From NCBI GenBank assembly GCA_052384575.1, contig JBQSUQ010000007.1: a DNA stretch of 64,000 nucleotides; one strand, given 5' to 3'. This DNA comes from JBQSUQ01 sp052384575. Its GTDB lineage: Bacteria > Pseudomonadota > Gammaproteobacteria > Enterobacterales > Pasteurellaceae. A program made the position numbers and the translations under genes. How positions within the stretch are numbered: position 1 is the stretch's first letter; each line of letters begins with the position of its first letter. Of the stretch, positions 8,118 to 17,056 are shown one piece after another. The notes under the pieces were generated by a model. It did not search any database and was not told where the DNA came from. It was given only the letters and a program-made list of their open reading frames with translations.

Positions 8118-9080
8118 ATGGGTAAACCCTTCAAAATGGAACCCGGAGTAAAATATCGTGATGCTGCAAAAACATCCATTATTCCGGTAAAAAATATCAA
8201 TCCAGATCAGGAATTATTAAAAAAACCAGAATGGATGAAAATCAAATTACCTGCAAATTCTGAGAAAATTAATAGTATTAAAAATGGTATGCGTCGCCAT
8301 GGTCTACATTCGGTATGTGAAGAAGCCTCTTGCCCTAATTTGCATGAATGTTTTAATCATGGTACTGCTACATTTATGATTATGGGGGCAATTTGTACTC
8401 GCCGCTGTCCATTCTGTGATGTGGCACATGGTAAACCACTTGCTCTAGATCCTGATGAACCACGTAAAGTGGCGGAAACCGTACAGGATATGAAATTAAA
8501 ATATGTGGTGATTACTTCGGTGGATCGTGATGATTTACCTGATCGTGGTGCCGCACATTTTGCAGCCACTGTACGTGAAATTCGCGCTTTAAATCCAAAT
8601 ACCAAAGTTGAAATTCTCGTTCCTGACTTTCGAGGCAGAATTGAGCAAGCCCTTGAAATTCTGAAAGAAAATCCACCAGATGTGTTTAATCATAATTTGG
8701 AAAATGTGCCTCGCCTATATCGTGAAATTCGTCCGGGTGCTGACTATCAATGGTCGTTAAAATTATTAAAAGACTTCAAAGCGATGTTCCCTAATATTCC
8801 AACAAAATCTGGATTAATGGTGGGATTAGGTGAAACAAATGAAGAAATTTTAGCGGTTATGCAAGATCTACGGGATCATGGTGTGACAATGTTGACATTA
8901 GGGCAATATTTACAACCAAGTCGTCACCATTTGCCTGTTGCGCGTTATGTTCCACCTGAGGAGTTTGATGAAATGCGTCAGAAAGCCGAAGAAATGGGAT
9001 TTGAACATGCAGCTTGTGGTCCTTTTGTTCGTTCTTCTTATCATGCGGATTTACAAGCGAGCGGTGGACTTGTGAAGTAA
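8118..9080 (+). CDS. lipA: Lipoyl synthase (radical SAM)
   Basis: A 320-residue enzyme that inserts two sulfurs into protein-bound octanoyl groups. Both iron-sulfur sets are visible. The auxiliary cluster cysteines are in CEEASCPNLHEC (residues about 67-78) and the radical SAM CxxxCxxC is in CTRRCPFCD (about 93-101). The C-terminal RSSY serine ligand is also present (FVRSSYHADLQ). ATG follows an AAGGAATAAA ribosome binding site. A paired-USS terminator ends the unit. Confidence 0.97.
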   Translation: MGKPFKMEPGVKYRDAAKTSIIPVKNINPDQELLKKPEWMKIKLPANSEKINSIKNGMRRHGLHSVCEEASCPNLHECFNHGTATFMIMGAICTRRCPFCDVAHGKPLALDPDEPRKVAETVQDMKLKYVVITSVDRDDLPDRGAAHFAATVREIRALNPNTKVEILVPDFRGRIEQALEILKENPPDVFNHNLENVPRLYREIRPGADYQWSLKLLKDFKAMFPNIPTKSGLMVGLGETNEEILAVMQDLRDHGVTMLTLGQYLQPSRHHLPVARYVPPEEFDEMRQKAEEMGFEHAACGPFVRSSYHADLQASGGLVK

Positions 9081-9090
9081 TTCCTTTCTA

Positions 9091-9142
9091 AAAGTGCGGT
9101 GGAAATTGTCGATGTTTTCACCGCACTTTGTTTATTCTTTTT
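9091..9142 (+). terminator. USS-dyad terminator after lipA
   Basis: AAAGTGCGGT (9091-9100) pairs with ACCGCACTTT (9120-9129). The stem extends inward by several more pairs (GGAAA/TTTTC), and a T-rich tract follows. Confidence 0.8.
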
Positions 9143-9172
9143 CCGTTCTCAAAAAGAGGTATTTATACCCTC

Positions 9173-9188
9173 TACCCCTAAAGAAGTA
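9173..9188 (+). promoter_or_regulatory. NarP-type 7-2-7 binding site
   Basis: TACCCCT (9173-9179) and AGAAGTA (9182-9188) are two heptamers in inverted orientation separated by 2 bp. Both fit the TACYNMT consensus read outward. This is the arrangement NarP requires. In H. influenzae nitrate/nitrite control is known to run through NarQ-NarP, and nrf is an expected target. Confidence 0.75.
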
Positions 9189-9194
9189 TTTTGC

Positions 9195-9208
9195 TTGATC
9201 AAACGCAA
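9195..9208 (+). promoter_or_regulatory. Fnr-like half-conserved site upstream of nrfA
   Basis: TTGAT-N4-CGCAA matches the Fnr consensus TTGAT-N4-ATCAA perfectly in the left half and 3 of 5 in the right half. It lies 21 bp (centre to centre) downstream of the NarP-type site, which supports anaerobic plus nitrite control. No strong -10 is obvious at the class II spacing. Confidence 0.5.
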
Positions 9209-9401
9209 GAAAAAGTGTGAAAGCTCAGCAAAGGTTTTTTCAATTTGTTAATTTACCATTGATTTTTTAGCTTTTTATTAATTATCTTGTTGTTATTAAT
9301 GATAAAAATTCTCATTTGTAATGACTAGATTAATAAAGCAAATTCAAACTTGTATATACAATTTTAACCTTGGTTAATTAATTTTTAATGGAGTGATTAT
9401 C

Positions 9402-10913
9402 GTGAACATCCTCAAAAAAACATTATCTTCTCTAGCGATTGCTGGAATGAGCTTGGTTATGTTGCAAACGGCTTCGGCGAGTGAGCAACCTTCTGCTGAA
9501 GCTAAAGTAGAGAAAATGCAATACGCACCTAAAAAAGGTGAGTTAGCACCAGCAAATCCTAATTTAAAAATTGAGTCTGTGAATGAAAGTTTTGCGGAAA
9601 AATATCCAAGCCAATATAAAAGCTGGAAAGCAACCTCAAATTCAACAGAAATTTCCCCTGCAATTGAATTAGATCCAAGAATGATTGTTATGTGGGCGGG
9701 TTATGCATTCTCAAAAGAGTATAACAAACCACGTGGCCACTTCTATTCTGTTACTGATGTGCGCAATATTTTACGTACAGGCGCACCAAAAGACCTTAAC
9801 AGCGGTATGCCAATGGCTTGTTGGACTTGTAAAGGTCCAGATGTGGCACGCTTAATGGCTGAATGGGGCGAAGAAGGTTACTTCAACGGCAAATGGGTGA
9901 AAGCAGGGGCAGAAATTGTCAATGCGATTGGTTGTGCTGACTGTCACGATACTACTTCAAAAGATTTTGAAGAAGGTAAACCAGCATTACGCATCGCACG
10001 TCCAAATGCATTACGTGCATTAGAAGCGATTGACAAAAAATTTGCCGATTTAGATCGTACTGATAAGCGTGCAGCAATCTGTGCGAACTGCCATGTAGAA
10101 TATTATTTTGATAAAGATAATGTGAATAACGTGGTGTTCCCATGGTTCAAAGGTGTTGATGTAGATAGTATCGAAAAATACTATGATGAGATCGACTTCG
10201 TTGACTGGCAACACGCCATTTCTAAAGCACCAATGTTGAAAACACAGCATCCTGATTATGAAATTTGGATGCAAGGTACCCATGGTAAAAATGGCGTAAC
10301 CTGTATTGACTGTCACATGCCTAAAGTTCAAGGTGCGGATGGCAAAGTCTATACCGACCACAAAATTGGCAACCCATTTGATCAATTTGAACATACTTGT
10401 GCGAAATGTCATGACCAAAGCAAAGAAACCTTACAAAAAATCGTTGCTGGTCATAAACATGACGTGAAAGAAGTGATGCTTAAATTAGAAGATCAAATCG
10501 TGAAAGCACACTTTGAAGCGAAAGCTGCTTGGGATGCAGGTGCAACGAAAGAAGAAATGGCTGATGCATTAAAAGGTATTCGTCACGCACAATGGCGTTG
10601 GGATTACTCAGCAGCAGGTCATGGTAACCACATGCACGCACCTGATATCACCTTAAAAGTGATTGCATCTGGTTTAGATCGTATTGCAGATGCTCGTGCA
10701 AAATTAGCAGTTGTGTTAGCTAAACATGATGTTAAACAACCAATTAACTATCCAGATACTTCAACAGCAGAAAAAGCATGGAAAGTCATTGGTGTTGATA
10801 TCGAAAAAGAACGTAGAGAAAAAGCAGAGTTCTTGAATAAAGTGGTTCCTGAGTGGAATAAAGAAGCGAAAGCGAAAGGTCTACTCATCAACGACGTACC
10901 ACCTGCAAAATAA
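9402..10913 (+). CDS. nrfA: Ammonia-forming cytochrome c nitrite reductase
   Basis: Periplasmic pentaheme enzyme reducing nitrite to ammonium with six electrons. I take GTG 9402 as start: GGAG at 9390-9393 is 8 nt upstream, whereas the in-frame GTG at 9393 would overlap it. That gives 503 residues. A signal peptide ends at TASA/SEQ (about residue 26). The catalytic heme motif CWTCK, with Lys as the heme ligand, is in MACWTCKGPD. Four CxxCH motifs follow: CADCH, CANCH, CIDCH, CAKCH. The special CWTCK heme needs the dedicated lyase NrfE-F-G, encoded downstream. Confidence 0.97.
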   Translation: MNILKKTLSSLAIAGMSLVMLQTASASEQPSAEAKVEKMQYAPKKGELAPANPNLKIESVNESFAEKYPSQYKSWKATSNSTEISPAIELDPRMIVMWAGYAFSKEYNKPRGHFYSVTDVRNILRTGAPKDLNSGMPMACWTCKGPDVARLMAEWGEEGYFNGKWVKAGAEIVNAIGCADCHDTTSKDFEEGKPALRIARPNALRALEAIDKKFADLDRTDKRAAICANCHVEYYFDKDNVNNVVFPWFKGVDVDSIEKYYDEIDFVDWQHAISKAPMLKTQHPDYEIWMQGTHGKNGVTCIDCHMPKVQGADGKVYTDHKIGNPFDQFEHTCAKCHDQSKETLQKIVAGHKHDVKEVMLKLEDQIVKAHFEAKAAWDAGATKEEMADALKGIRHAQWRWDYSAAGHGNHMHAPDITLKVIASGLDRIADARAKLAVVLAKHDVKQPINYPDTSTAEKAWKVIGVDIEKERREKAEFLNKVVPEWNKEAKAKGLLINDVPPAK

Positions 10914-10924
10914 TGAAAAAAGCA

Positions 10925-10957
10925 ACCGCACTTTTGTGAAACTTGCTTAAGTGCGGT
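10925..10957 (+). repeat. Inverted uptake-sequence pair between nrfA and nrfB
   Basis: ACCGCACTT (10925-10933) and AAGTGCGGT (10949-10957) can form a hairpin in the nrfA-nrfB spacer. No T-run follows, so it is more likely an mRNA-stabilising or partial-attenuation element than a full terminator. Confidence 0.6.
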
Positions 10958-10987
10958 CACTTTAAATCAAGAATTGAGGTAACAAAA

Positions 10988-11611
10988 ATGAACTCTGTAT
11001 TAAAAACACTTGCAAAATTGACCGCACTTTGTGGTGTGATGTTAGTTGCAGTGCCAATGACAGCGTCAGCAAATGAAAGTAAATTGACGTATGAACCAAC
11101 CATTGAAAACGTGCGAGATCCAAATCAGTATTGTGCGAAGTGTCATAATTTGGATACCAATGCGGATCAAGCAAAAGGCGAATTTCATACTGGTAAGTTC
11201 CATGGTACGCACTTAACGAAAACAAATCCAACAACAGGCAAGCCAATTAACTGTGTAACTTGTCATGGCAATATTAGTGAAGAGCATCGTCGTGGCGTGA
11301 AAGATGTGATGCGTTTCCATGGATTATGGGATAAAGAGCAGACCATTAAATTTACGCCAGCAGAACAAAACCAGGTTTGTTTTTCATGTCACCAACCTGA
11401 GAAATTAAAAGAAAAATTCTGGGCACATGATGTTCACTCTATCAAATTACCTTGTGCTGATTGCCATACCTTGCACCCAGCAAAAGATAAAATGAAAGAA
11501 ATTAAGCCAAAAGAGCGTGTGAAACTTTGTGTTGATTGCCATAGCGAACAACAAAAACAGAAAGAAGCACGTGAAAAACAACTTTCTACTGAACAAAAGG
11601 ATAAAAAATGA
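10988..11611 (+). CDS. nrfB: Pentaheme cytochrome c NrfB, electron donor to NrfA
   Basis: A 207-residue periplasmic cytochrome. ATG 10988 follows GAGGTAACAAAA, which fixes the start; upstream in-frame codons would run through the USS hairpin. A signal peptide ends near ASA/NES. Five CxxCH motifs are present: CAKCH, CVTCH, CFSCH, CADCH, CVDCH. It relays electrons from NrfC/NrfD to NrfA. A USS (ACCGCACTTT, 11021-11030) lies inside the signal-peptide coding region and encodes TAL. Its end overlaps the nrfC start by 4 nt. Confidence 0.95.
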   Translation: MNSVLKTLAKLTALCGVMLVAVPMTASANESKLTYEPTIENVRDPNQYCAKCHNLDTNADQAKGEFHTGKFHGTHLTKTNPTTGKPINCVTCHGNISEEHRRGVKDVMRFHGLWDKEQTIKFTPAEQNQVCFSCHQPEKLKEKFWAHDVHSIKLPCADCHTLHPAKDKMKEIKPKERVKLCVDCHSEQQKQKEAREKQLSTEQKDKK

Positions 11612-12291
11612 CCGCTTGCTCACGCCGAAACTTTGTTTCTGGTATGGGAGCGTTAATCCTAACGACCGGAACAACAGTTAGTTTAACGGCACAAGGTGAA
11701 TCCGATAAGCAAGAAAAAACCATTCGCTATGCAATGGTGCATGATGAAACCTCTTGTATCGGTTGTACCGCTTGTATGGATGCTTGTCGTGAAGTAAACC
11801 AAGTGCCAGAAGGTGTTTCTCGTTTGGAAATTATTCGTAGTAAACCTATTGGCGAATTTCCTGACGTGGAATATGAATTTTTCCGCCAATCTTGTCAACA
11901 TTGTAGCAACGCCCCTTGTGTTTCGGTTTGTCCTACGGGCGCTTCTTTCATTGATCCGAAAACAGGTATTGTGGATGTTGAAAAAGATTTATGTGTTGGC
12001 TGTCAATATTGTGTGGCAGTTTGTCCGTATCGTGTCCGTTTTATTCATCCAATTCATAAAACAGCGGATAAATGTAATTTCTGTCGTGATACGAACTTAG
12101 CAAATGGTAAACAACCTGCTTGTGTTGAGGCTTGCCCAACCAAATCATTAACCTTTGGTGATATGAATGACCCAAGCAGTGCTGTCGCTCGTAAAGTACG
12201 TGAGAATCCAGTTTATCGTACAAAAGTTCAATTAGGTACAGAACCGAATTTATATCACGTTCCATTCGGTAAAGGGGAGCACAGATCATGA
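11608..12291 (+). CDS. nrfC: Nrf electron-transfer iron-sulfur protein NrfC
   Basis: A 227-residue ferredoxin-type protein that passes electrons from the quinol-oxidising NrfD to NrfB on the periplasmic side. The N-terminus has a twin-arginine motif (SRRNFVSG), so it is exported folded through Tat. Cysteine groups for four [4Fe-4S] clusters are visible: CIGCTACMDAC, CQHCSNAPCVSVCP, CVGCQYCVAVCP, and CNFCRD with CVEACP. It overlaps nrfB upstream and nrfD downstream by ATGA. Confidence 0.95.
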   Translation: MTACSRRNFVSGMGALILTTGTTVSLTAQGESDKQEKTIRYAMVHDETSCIGCTACMDACREVNQVPEGVSRLEIIRSKPIGEFPDVEYEFFRQSCQHCSNAPCVSVCPTGASFIDPKTGIVDVEKDLCVGCQYCVAVCPYRVRFIHPIHKTADKCNFCRDTNLANGKQPACVEACPTKSLTFGDMNDPSSAVARKVRENPVYRTKVQLGTEPNLYHVPFGKGEHRS

Positions 12292-13226
12292 ATGAAGTCG
12301 CATTTCAAACCCCAAATCTTGTATGGGATGGCACCATTGCGATTTACTTATTTCTCTTAGGTATTTCCTCTGGTGCAGTACAATTAGGTATTGCTTACCG
12401 CAATCATGTGAAATTCGAAAAACCAAGTGCAAACTGGGTTATTCGAAGTGCGGTGATTTTAGGGATAGTTCCAACTTTAATTGGTTTAACGTTGCTGATT
12501 TTCCATTTAGCTCGTCCTTGGACATTCTGGAAATTGATGTTTAATTATCAATTCAATTCTGTGATGTCGATGGGGGTAATGTTATTCCAAGTATATATGG
12601 CAGTGCTTGTGGTATGGGCCGCTGTTATGTTTAAAGACTGGATAGCAAACTCGCCATTGAAGTTTGCGGTGAAATGGATTGAATTTGTTGAGCGTTTCTT
12701 AAAACCATTAGAGTTCGTATTATTCGTTCTTGCAGCAGTATTAGGGGCTTATACTGGTTTCTTACTCTCGGCATTAATCAGTTATCCAATGTTGAATAAC
12801 CCTGTATTACCAGCTTTATTCTTGGCTTCTGGTACATCATCAGGTATCGCAGCTACCTTCCTAATCATCCTGATTGCAGGTAAATTAGCTGGCGATAGTG
12901 AAGAAGTTCATTTTATCCATAAATTTGAAGTACCTATTATGATCACTGAATTAGGTCTATTAGTTTGCTTCTTTGTGGGACTATACTTTGGTGGTGGTCA
13001 AAAATTACTGGCGCTACAAAATGCATTAAGTGGTTTCTGGGGAGCGATTTTCTGGATAGGCGTATTCTTAATTGGTATTTTAATTCCGTTGGCAGCAAAT
13101 ATGTTTGCTTCTGATAGATTTAAATATAACCGCGGTTTTATTATCTGGGTTTCTATTTTTGACTTAATTGGTGTACTTTGCTTGCGTTACTTTATTTTGT
13201 ACGCAGGTCAATTAACAGTCGCATAA
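12288..13226 (+). CDS. nrfD: Quinol-oxidising membrane subunit NrfD
   Basis: A 312-residue polytopic protein of the NrfD/PsrC family with eight or so hydrophobic segments and few charged residues. It is the membrane anchor and menaquinol oxidation site for the NrfC-NrfB-NrfA chain. The start overlaps the nrfC stop (ATGA). A strong hairpin terminator follows 24 bp after the stop, separating structural genes from the assembly genes. Confidence 0.95.
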   Translation: MNEVAFQTPNLVWDGTIAIYLFLLGISSGAVQLGIAYRNHVKFEKPSANWVIRSAVILGIVPTLIGLTLLIFHLARPWTFWKLMFNYQFNSVMSMGVMLFQVYMAVLVVWAAVMFKDWIANSPLKFAVKWIEFVERFLKPLEFVLFVLAAVLGAYTGFLLSALISYPMLNNPVLPALFLASGTSSGIAATFLIILIAGKLAGDSEEVHFIHKFEVPIMITELGLLVCFFVGLYFGGGQKLLALQNALSGFWGAIFWIGVFLIGILIPLAANMFASDRFKYNRGFIIWVSIFDLIGVLCLRYFILYAGQLTVA

Positions 13227-13249
13227 TTTAGTTAAGATATTGTAAAATG

Positions 13250-13274
13250 AGGGCGTTTTATAACGCCCTTTTTA
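13250..13274 (+). terminator. Rho-independent terminator after nrfABCD
   Basis: AGGGCGTT (13250-13257) and AACGCCCT (13262-13269) form an 8-bp stem with a 4-nt loop, followed by TTTTTA. It could terminate or attenuate transcription into nrfE, which starts 32 bp later. Confidence 0.85.
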
Positions 13275-13305
13275 TTGTATTATTTGTTAAATTTAAAAGC
13301 ACTTT

Positions 13306-15222
13306 ATGATTCCTGAACTTGGCTTTATTGCGTTACTCTTTGCGTTTTTTAGTTCCTTATTATTGGCAATTTTGCCACAGATCGGCATTGCGAAAAACAA
13401 TGTTAATTTGATCCGCACTTCATGGCAGTTGAGCTATGCGTTGGGAATATTTAGCATTATATCAATCAGCTTATTAGCTTATTCTTTTGCAGTTGATGAC
13501 TTTTCTGTTGATTATGTCGCCGCACATTCTAATTCGCAATTACCGCTTTTCTTTAAGTTAGCTGCCACTTGGGGCGGGCATGAAGGTTCCATGCTATTTT
13601 GGCTGTTTTCAATCAGCATTTGGGTAATGTTATTTGCCTTTTTCAGTCGAAAAATCGATCCTATTATTGCCAGCAGAACGCTATCTGTTTTAGGTTTAAT
13701 TTGTGTTGGTCTTGCCATTTTTATCATTTATTTTTCAAATCCGTTTATCCGTCAATTTCCCATTCCACCAGAAGGGCGAGATTTAAACCCAATGTTGCAA
13801 GATGTTGGACTCATTTTTCATCCGCCTTTGTTATATCTTGGTTATGTGGGTTTCGCGGTTAATTTTGCTTTAACTATTGCAGCCTTATTAAGCGGGCATT
13901 TAGATGCAGCTATGGCACGTTGGATGCGACCTTGGATTCTCACGTCTTGGTTATTTTTAACCCTTGGTATTATGCTGGGCTCTTGGTGGGCATATTATGA
14001 ATTAGGCTGGGGCGGTTGGTGGTTCTGGGATCCTGTTGAAAATGCATCTTTAATGCCTTGGTTGTTAAGTCTTGCTTTATTACATAGTTTATCTGTTACA
14101 GAACAACGCGGGATTTTCAGCTATTGGACCATTCTATTTTCACTGTTCGCTTTTGCATTTAGTGTGCTAGGTACTTTCATTGTCCGATCTGGCGTACTGA
14201 CTTCTGTGCATGCGTTTGCTGTTGATGGCGAACGTGGAACCGTACTATTAGTGCTTTTCTTTTTGCTTACTGTTAGCTCACTAAGTCTGTTCGCTTTTAA
14301 GACTAATTTACAACAAAGTGCGGTGCGTTTTGCCATCGTTTCTAAAGAAAGTGCTATGTTACTTGTTAATGTGCTATTAACCATTGCAACGGTCAGTGTG
14401 TTCATTGGTACATTCTATCCAATGTTATTTACCAGTTTAGGATGGGGTTCGATTTCTGTTGGTGCGCCTTATTTTAATAGCATTTTCCTGCCGTTAATTA
14501 TTGTGTTATTAATTGCCATGGTGGTGGTTTTAGCGACAAGATGGCAACGTTTCCATTTTGCACAATTTATTAAACGCGTAATCATGCTATTGCCCGCTGC
14601 TGCCATTGCTTATGGATTAATTGCATATACGGTCGCACAAGAAGAAAGCTTAGGCTTCCATTTTACTGCTTATCTTTTGCTGACTTTAGCGATTTGGTTG
14701 TTGTTAGCAACAATTTACACCAACTGGTTAAAACTCAATTTAAAGCAATTCGGTATGATATTGGCGCATTGTGGTGTGGCGGTGACGGTTATTGGCGCAG
14801 TGATGTCGAGCTATTTTGGCTCTGAAATTGGTGTGCGATTAGCACCACAACAAAGCCAGCATTTAAGTGGATATGAATTCCGCTACCTTGGCTTTAGCAA
14901 TGAAATTGGACCAAACTACACCAGTGAAAAAGCGCATTTTGATGTACTAAAAAATGGCAAAAAAGTGACCGCACTTTTCCCTGAACGCCGCTATTACGAC
15001 GTGAGAACAATGAATATGTCCGAAGTCGGTATTGAATGGGGATGGTTCGGCGATATTTATATTGTGATGGGCGATAAACTCACACATAACAGCGGAATTA
15101 ATGGCGAATTCACCTTCCGTTTACATTATAAACCTTTCGTACGTTGGTTATGGATTGGTGGTGTTCTTATGGCATTAGGGGCGCTATTGGCTTGTTTAGG
15201 ATTAAGGAAGAAATATGAATAA
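13306..15222 (+). CDS. nrfE: Cytochrome c heme lyase NrfE (CcmF family)
   Basis: A 638-residue multi-spanning protein of the CcmF/NrfE heme handling family. The periplasmic WWD domain is clear (WGGWWFWDPVENASLMPWL near residues 242-260). In nrf clusters this paralogue works with NrfF and NrfG to attach heme to the CWTCK site of NrfA. General c-type heme attachment by a housekeeping CcmF is the alternative, but the position directly behind nrfABCD favours the Nrf role. It has an in-frame USS. The 3' end overlaps the thioredoxin gene by 8 nt. Confidence 0.9.
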   Translation: MIPELGFIALLFAFFSSLLLAILPQIGIAKNNVNLIRTSWQLSYALGIFSIISISLLAYSFAVDDFSVDYVAAHSNSQLPLFFKLAATWGGHEGSMLFWLFSISIWVMLFAFFSRKIDPIIASRTLSVLGLICVGLAIFIIYFSNPFIRQFPIPPEGRDLNPMLQDVGLIFHPPLLYLGYVGFAVNFALTIAALLSGHLDAAMARWMRPWILTSWLFLTLGIMLGSWWAYYELGWGGWWFWDPVENASLMPWLLSLALLHSLSVTEQRGIFSYWTILFSLFAFAFSVLGTFIVRSGVLTSVHAFAVDGERGTVLLVLFFLLTVSSLSLFAFKTNLQQSAVRFAIVSKESAMLLVNVLLTIATVSVFIGTFYPMLFTSLGWGSISVGAPYFNSIFLPLIIVLLIAMVVVLATRWQRFHFAQFIKRVIMLLPAAAIAYGLIAYTVAQEESLGFHFTAYLLLTLAIWLLLATIYTNWLKLNLKQFGMILAHCGVAVTVIGAVMSSYFGSEIGVRLAPQQSQHLSGYEFRYLGFSNEIGPNYTSEKAHFDVLKNGKKVTALFPERRYYDVRTMNMSEVGIEWGWFGDIYIVMGDKLTHNSGINGEFTFRLHYKPFVRWLWIGGVLMALGALLACLGLRKKYE

Positions 15223-15742
15223 AAAGATTTTCTTTTTCATTCCATTGGTGTTGATTTTGGGCATTTGTGCCTTGTTGTTAGTGGGATTACAGCAAGATCC
15301 CAAAAAAATTGCGTCTGCATTAATTGACAAACCCGTACCCGAATTTTTCCAAGCAGATTTGCAAGATAATAATATTATTCGTAATAACAAACAGTTACCA
15401 AAAGAACCGCACTTGATCAATGTATGGGGAAGTTGGTGTTATTATTGCAAACAGGAACATCCTTTGTTACTTGAACTTGCTCAACAAGGTGTAAAAATTG
15501 TTGGTTTAAATTATCGCGATAAAAAACAAAATGCGTTGGAATACTTACAACATTCAGGAAATCCTTTTGTGTTTAGTATCGATGATAGCCAAGGCAAGCT
15601 AGCCATGCAATTAGGCGTTGATGGTGCACCAGAAACCTATATTGTTGATAAATATGGCGTTATTCGTTACCGCTATTCTGGCGCATTTGATCGTGAAACC
15701 GTACAAAAGATCATTTTGCCTGAGTTAGAAAAATGGAGATAA
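15215..15742 (+). CDS. dsbE: Periplasmic thiol:disulfide oxidoreductase, DsbE/CcmG type
   Basis: A 175-residue membrane-anchored thioredoxin-fold protein. It has an N-terminal hydrophobic helix (residues 4-24) and redox motif WCYYC in NVWGSWCYYCKQEHP. The conserved cis-Pro region is VDGAPETYIVD. CcmG-type proteins reduce the CxxCH cysteines of apocytochromes before heme ligation. Its placement between nrfE and nrfF suggests it serves NrfA/NrfB; E. coli has no such gene in its nrf operon (recalled). WCYYC differs from the common WCPTC/WCPVC, though the active cysteines remain. Confidence 0.9.
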   Translation: MNKKIFFFIPLVLILGICALLLVGLQQDPKKIASALIDKPVPEFFQADLQDNNIIRNNKQLPKEPHLINVWGSWCYYCKQEHPLLLELAQQGVKIVGLNYRDKKQNALEYLQHSGNPFVFSIDDSQGKLAMQLGVDGAPETYIVDKYGVIRYRYSGAFDRETVQKIILPELEKWR

Positions 15743-15749
15743 CAAGAAA

Positions 15750-16211
15750 ATGAAAAAAGTCATCTTGTTATTTTTACTTCTTTTTTCCACTTCTTCTTTT
15801 GCGGAAATGGTCGATACTTTCGCATTTAAGAATGTTCAAGATCGCACTCGAGCGGTTGAATTGGCGAAGTCTTTGCGTTGTCCTCAATGCCAAAACCAAA
15901 ACCTTGTGGAATCGAATTCGCCGATTGCCTATGATTTGCGTATTGAAGTTTACAATATGGTGAATGAAGGCAAAACTAATGAGCAAATTGTAGAAGTGAT
16001 GACCTCTCGTTTTGGACATTTCGTGTTGTATAAGCCGCCATTTCAATGGACCACCGCATTATTATGGGGATTGCCCGTTTTATTATTCCTGTTGGCATTT
16101 ATGTTAATGATTAATTATGTGCGCCAACGTGCAAAAACTGAAAAAAAACAGACCGCACTTTCAACTGAACAGAAGCAGGCATTAGCAGAACTATTAGAGA
16201 AAAAACAATGA
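15750..16211 (+). CDS. nrfF: Heme lyase thioreductase subunit NrfF (CcmH N-terminal type)
   Basis: A 153-residue protein: signal peptide ending SFAE, then the CcmH/CycL motif LRCPQCQNQNLVESNSPIA with its redox LRCxxC pair, then a C-terminal membrane helix (WTTALLWGLPVLLFLLAFML). The family reduces apocytochrome disulfides and presents the CxxC(H/K) motif to the lyase. The C-terminal tail carries a USS. Its end overlaps the nrfG start by ATGA, forming one unit with nrfE and dsbE. Confidence 0.92.
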   Translation: MKKVILLFLLLFSTSSFAEMVDTFAFKNVQDRTRAVELAKSLRCPQCQNQNLVESNSPIAYDLRIEVYNMVNEGKTNEQIVEVMTSRFGHFVLYKPPFQWTTALLWGLPVLLFLLAFMLMINYVRQRAKTEKKQTALSTEQKQALAELLEKKQ

Positions 16212-17056
16212 GTTTTAATCAAGATATTTTATATTGGGGCATTGCTCTTTTTGCGCTAATTAGCTTGATTGTTTTTATACCTTTTGGGCGTAAAATCAAT
16301 TGGCAGAAAAATTATCGTCAAAATAAAAATATTGAATTGTATCAACAACAAATGGCATCTCAGCCTTCTGCCGATTTAGCTGATGAATTAAGCCAACGCT
16401 TGCTGGATGATGAACAGTGCTTACAATCCAACCAAAAACAGATAAAAAGTGCGGTGTCTTTTTCACCTTTTTTATCTTTGGCGCTATGGGGCAGTTTAAT
16501 TATTGTGCCTCTTGTTTATTATTTTTCCTTAAACCGTTTGGATTACATTCAACAAGGCGAGCAAGCATTCAAACAAAAGCAACATCAATTGCGCACCGCT
16601 TCCTCAAGCGAAAAAAATGATGATTATATTTTGTCCATTCAAAACAAATTAAAGGCAGACCCAAACGATAGCAATCTTTGGCTTGAATTAGGGCAGGCTT
16701 ATGCGTTGAATAGTGAATTTGATCATGCCCTCATTGCTTATGGTAATGCGGAACAATTGTCGGGCAGCAAACCTGCTATTTTAGGTTTAGCGGCGACTGC
16801 GTTGTATTATCAGGCAGGACAAAAAATCACACCAAAAGCGCAGACGTTAATTGATACGGCGTTACAACAAGATGGCTATGAAATTGCTAGTTTGTCTTTG
16901 CTCGCTTCAGATGCATTTTTACGTAATGATTATGCTAATGCATTGATGTTATGGCAAAAAATATTAGATAGTGAGCGTTCCGAAGTAGATCGTCGCAAAA
17001 CTATTGAAAGTATGCAATTGGCAGAGCGTTTATTGAATGCGAAAGGTAATCCATAA
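16208..17056 (+). CDS. nrfG: Heme lyase TPR subunit NrfG (CcmI/CycH type)
   Basis: A 282-residue membrane protein with two N-terminal hydrophobic segments (about residues 6-24 and 90-110) and a periplasmic TPR region: DPNDSNLWLELGQAYALNSEFDHALIAY and following repeats. NrfG binds the C-terminus of the apocytochrome and delivers it to the NrfE/NrfF lyase. It is longer than E. coli NrfG and closer to full-length CcmI in layout. Its TAA stop shares one base with the next ATG (TAATG). Confidence 0.9.
   Translation: MSFNQDILYWGIALFALISLIVFIPFGRKINWQKNYRQNKNIELYQQQMASQPSADLADELSQRLLDDEQCLQSNQKQIKSAVSFSPFLSLALWGSLIIVPLVYYFSLNRLDYIQQGEQAFKQKQHQLRTASSSEKNDDYILSIQNKLKADPNDSNLWLELGQAYALNSEFDHALIAYGNAEQLSGSKPAILGLAATALYYQAGQKITPKAQTLIDTALQQDGYEIASLSLLASDAFLRNDYANALMLWQKILDSERSEVDRRKTIESMQLAERLLNAKGNP

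Larger units (their letters stand above)
9143..9401 (+). promoter_or_regulatory. nrfA upstream regulatory region
   Basis: This is the remainder of a 321-base gene-free stretch between lipA and nrfA. It contains the NarP-like and Fnr-like sites listed separately, then about 190 bp of A/T-rich sequence. No ORF or RNA is evident. The long distance from the sites to the start codon implies either a long 5' UTR or a second promoter nearer nrfA; TATATA near 9353 is a possible -10, but no convincing -35 goes with it. Confidence 0.6.

Noticed and set aside
10050..10418. 122-residue antisense ORF in nrfA
   Set aside because: It is a reverse-frame shadow of a conserved cytochrome gene, with no start site or protein features of its own.
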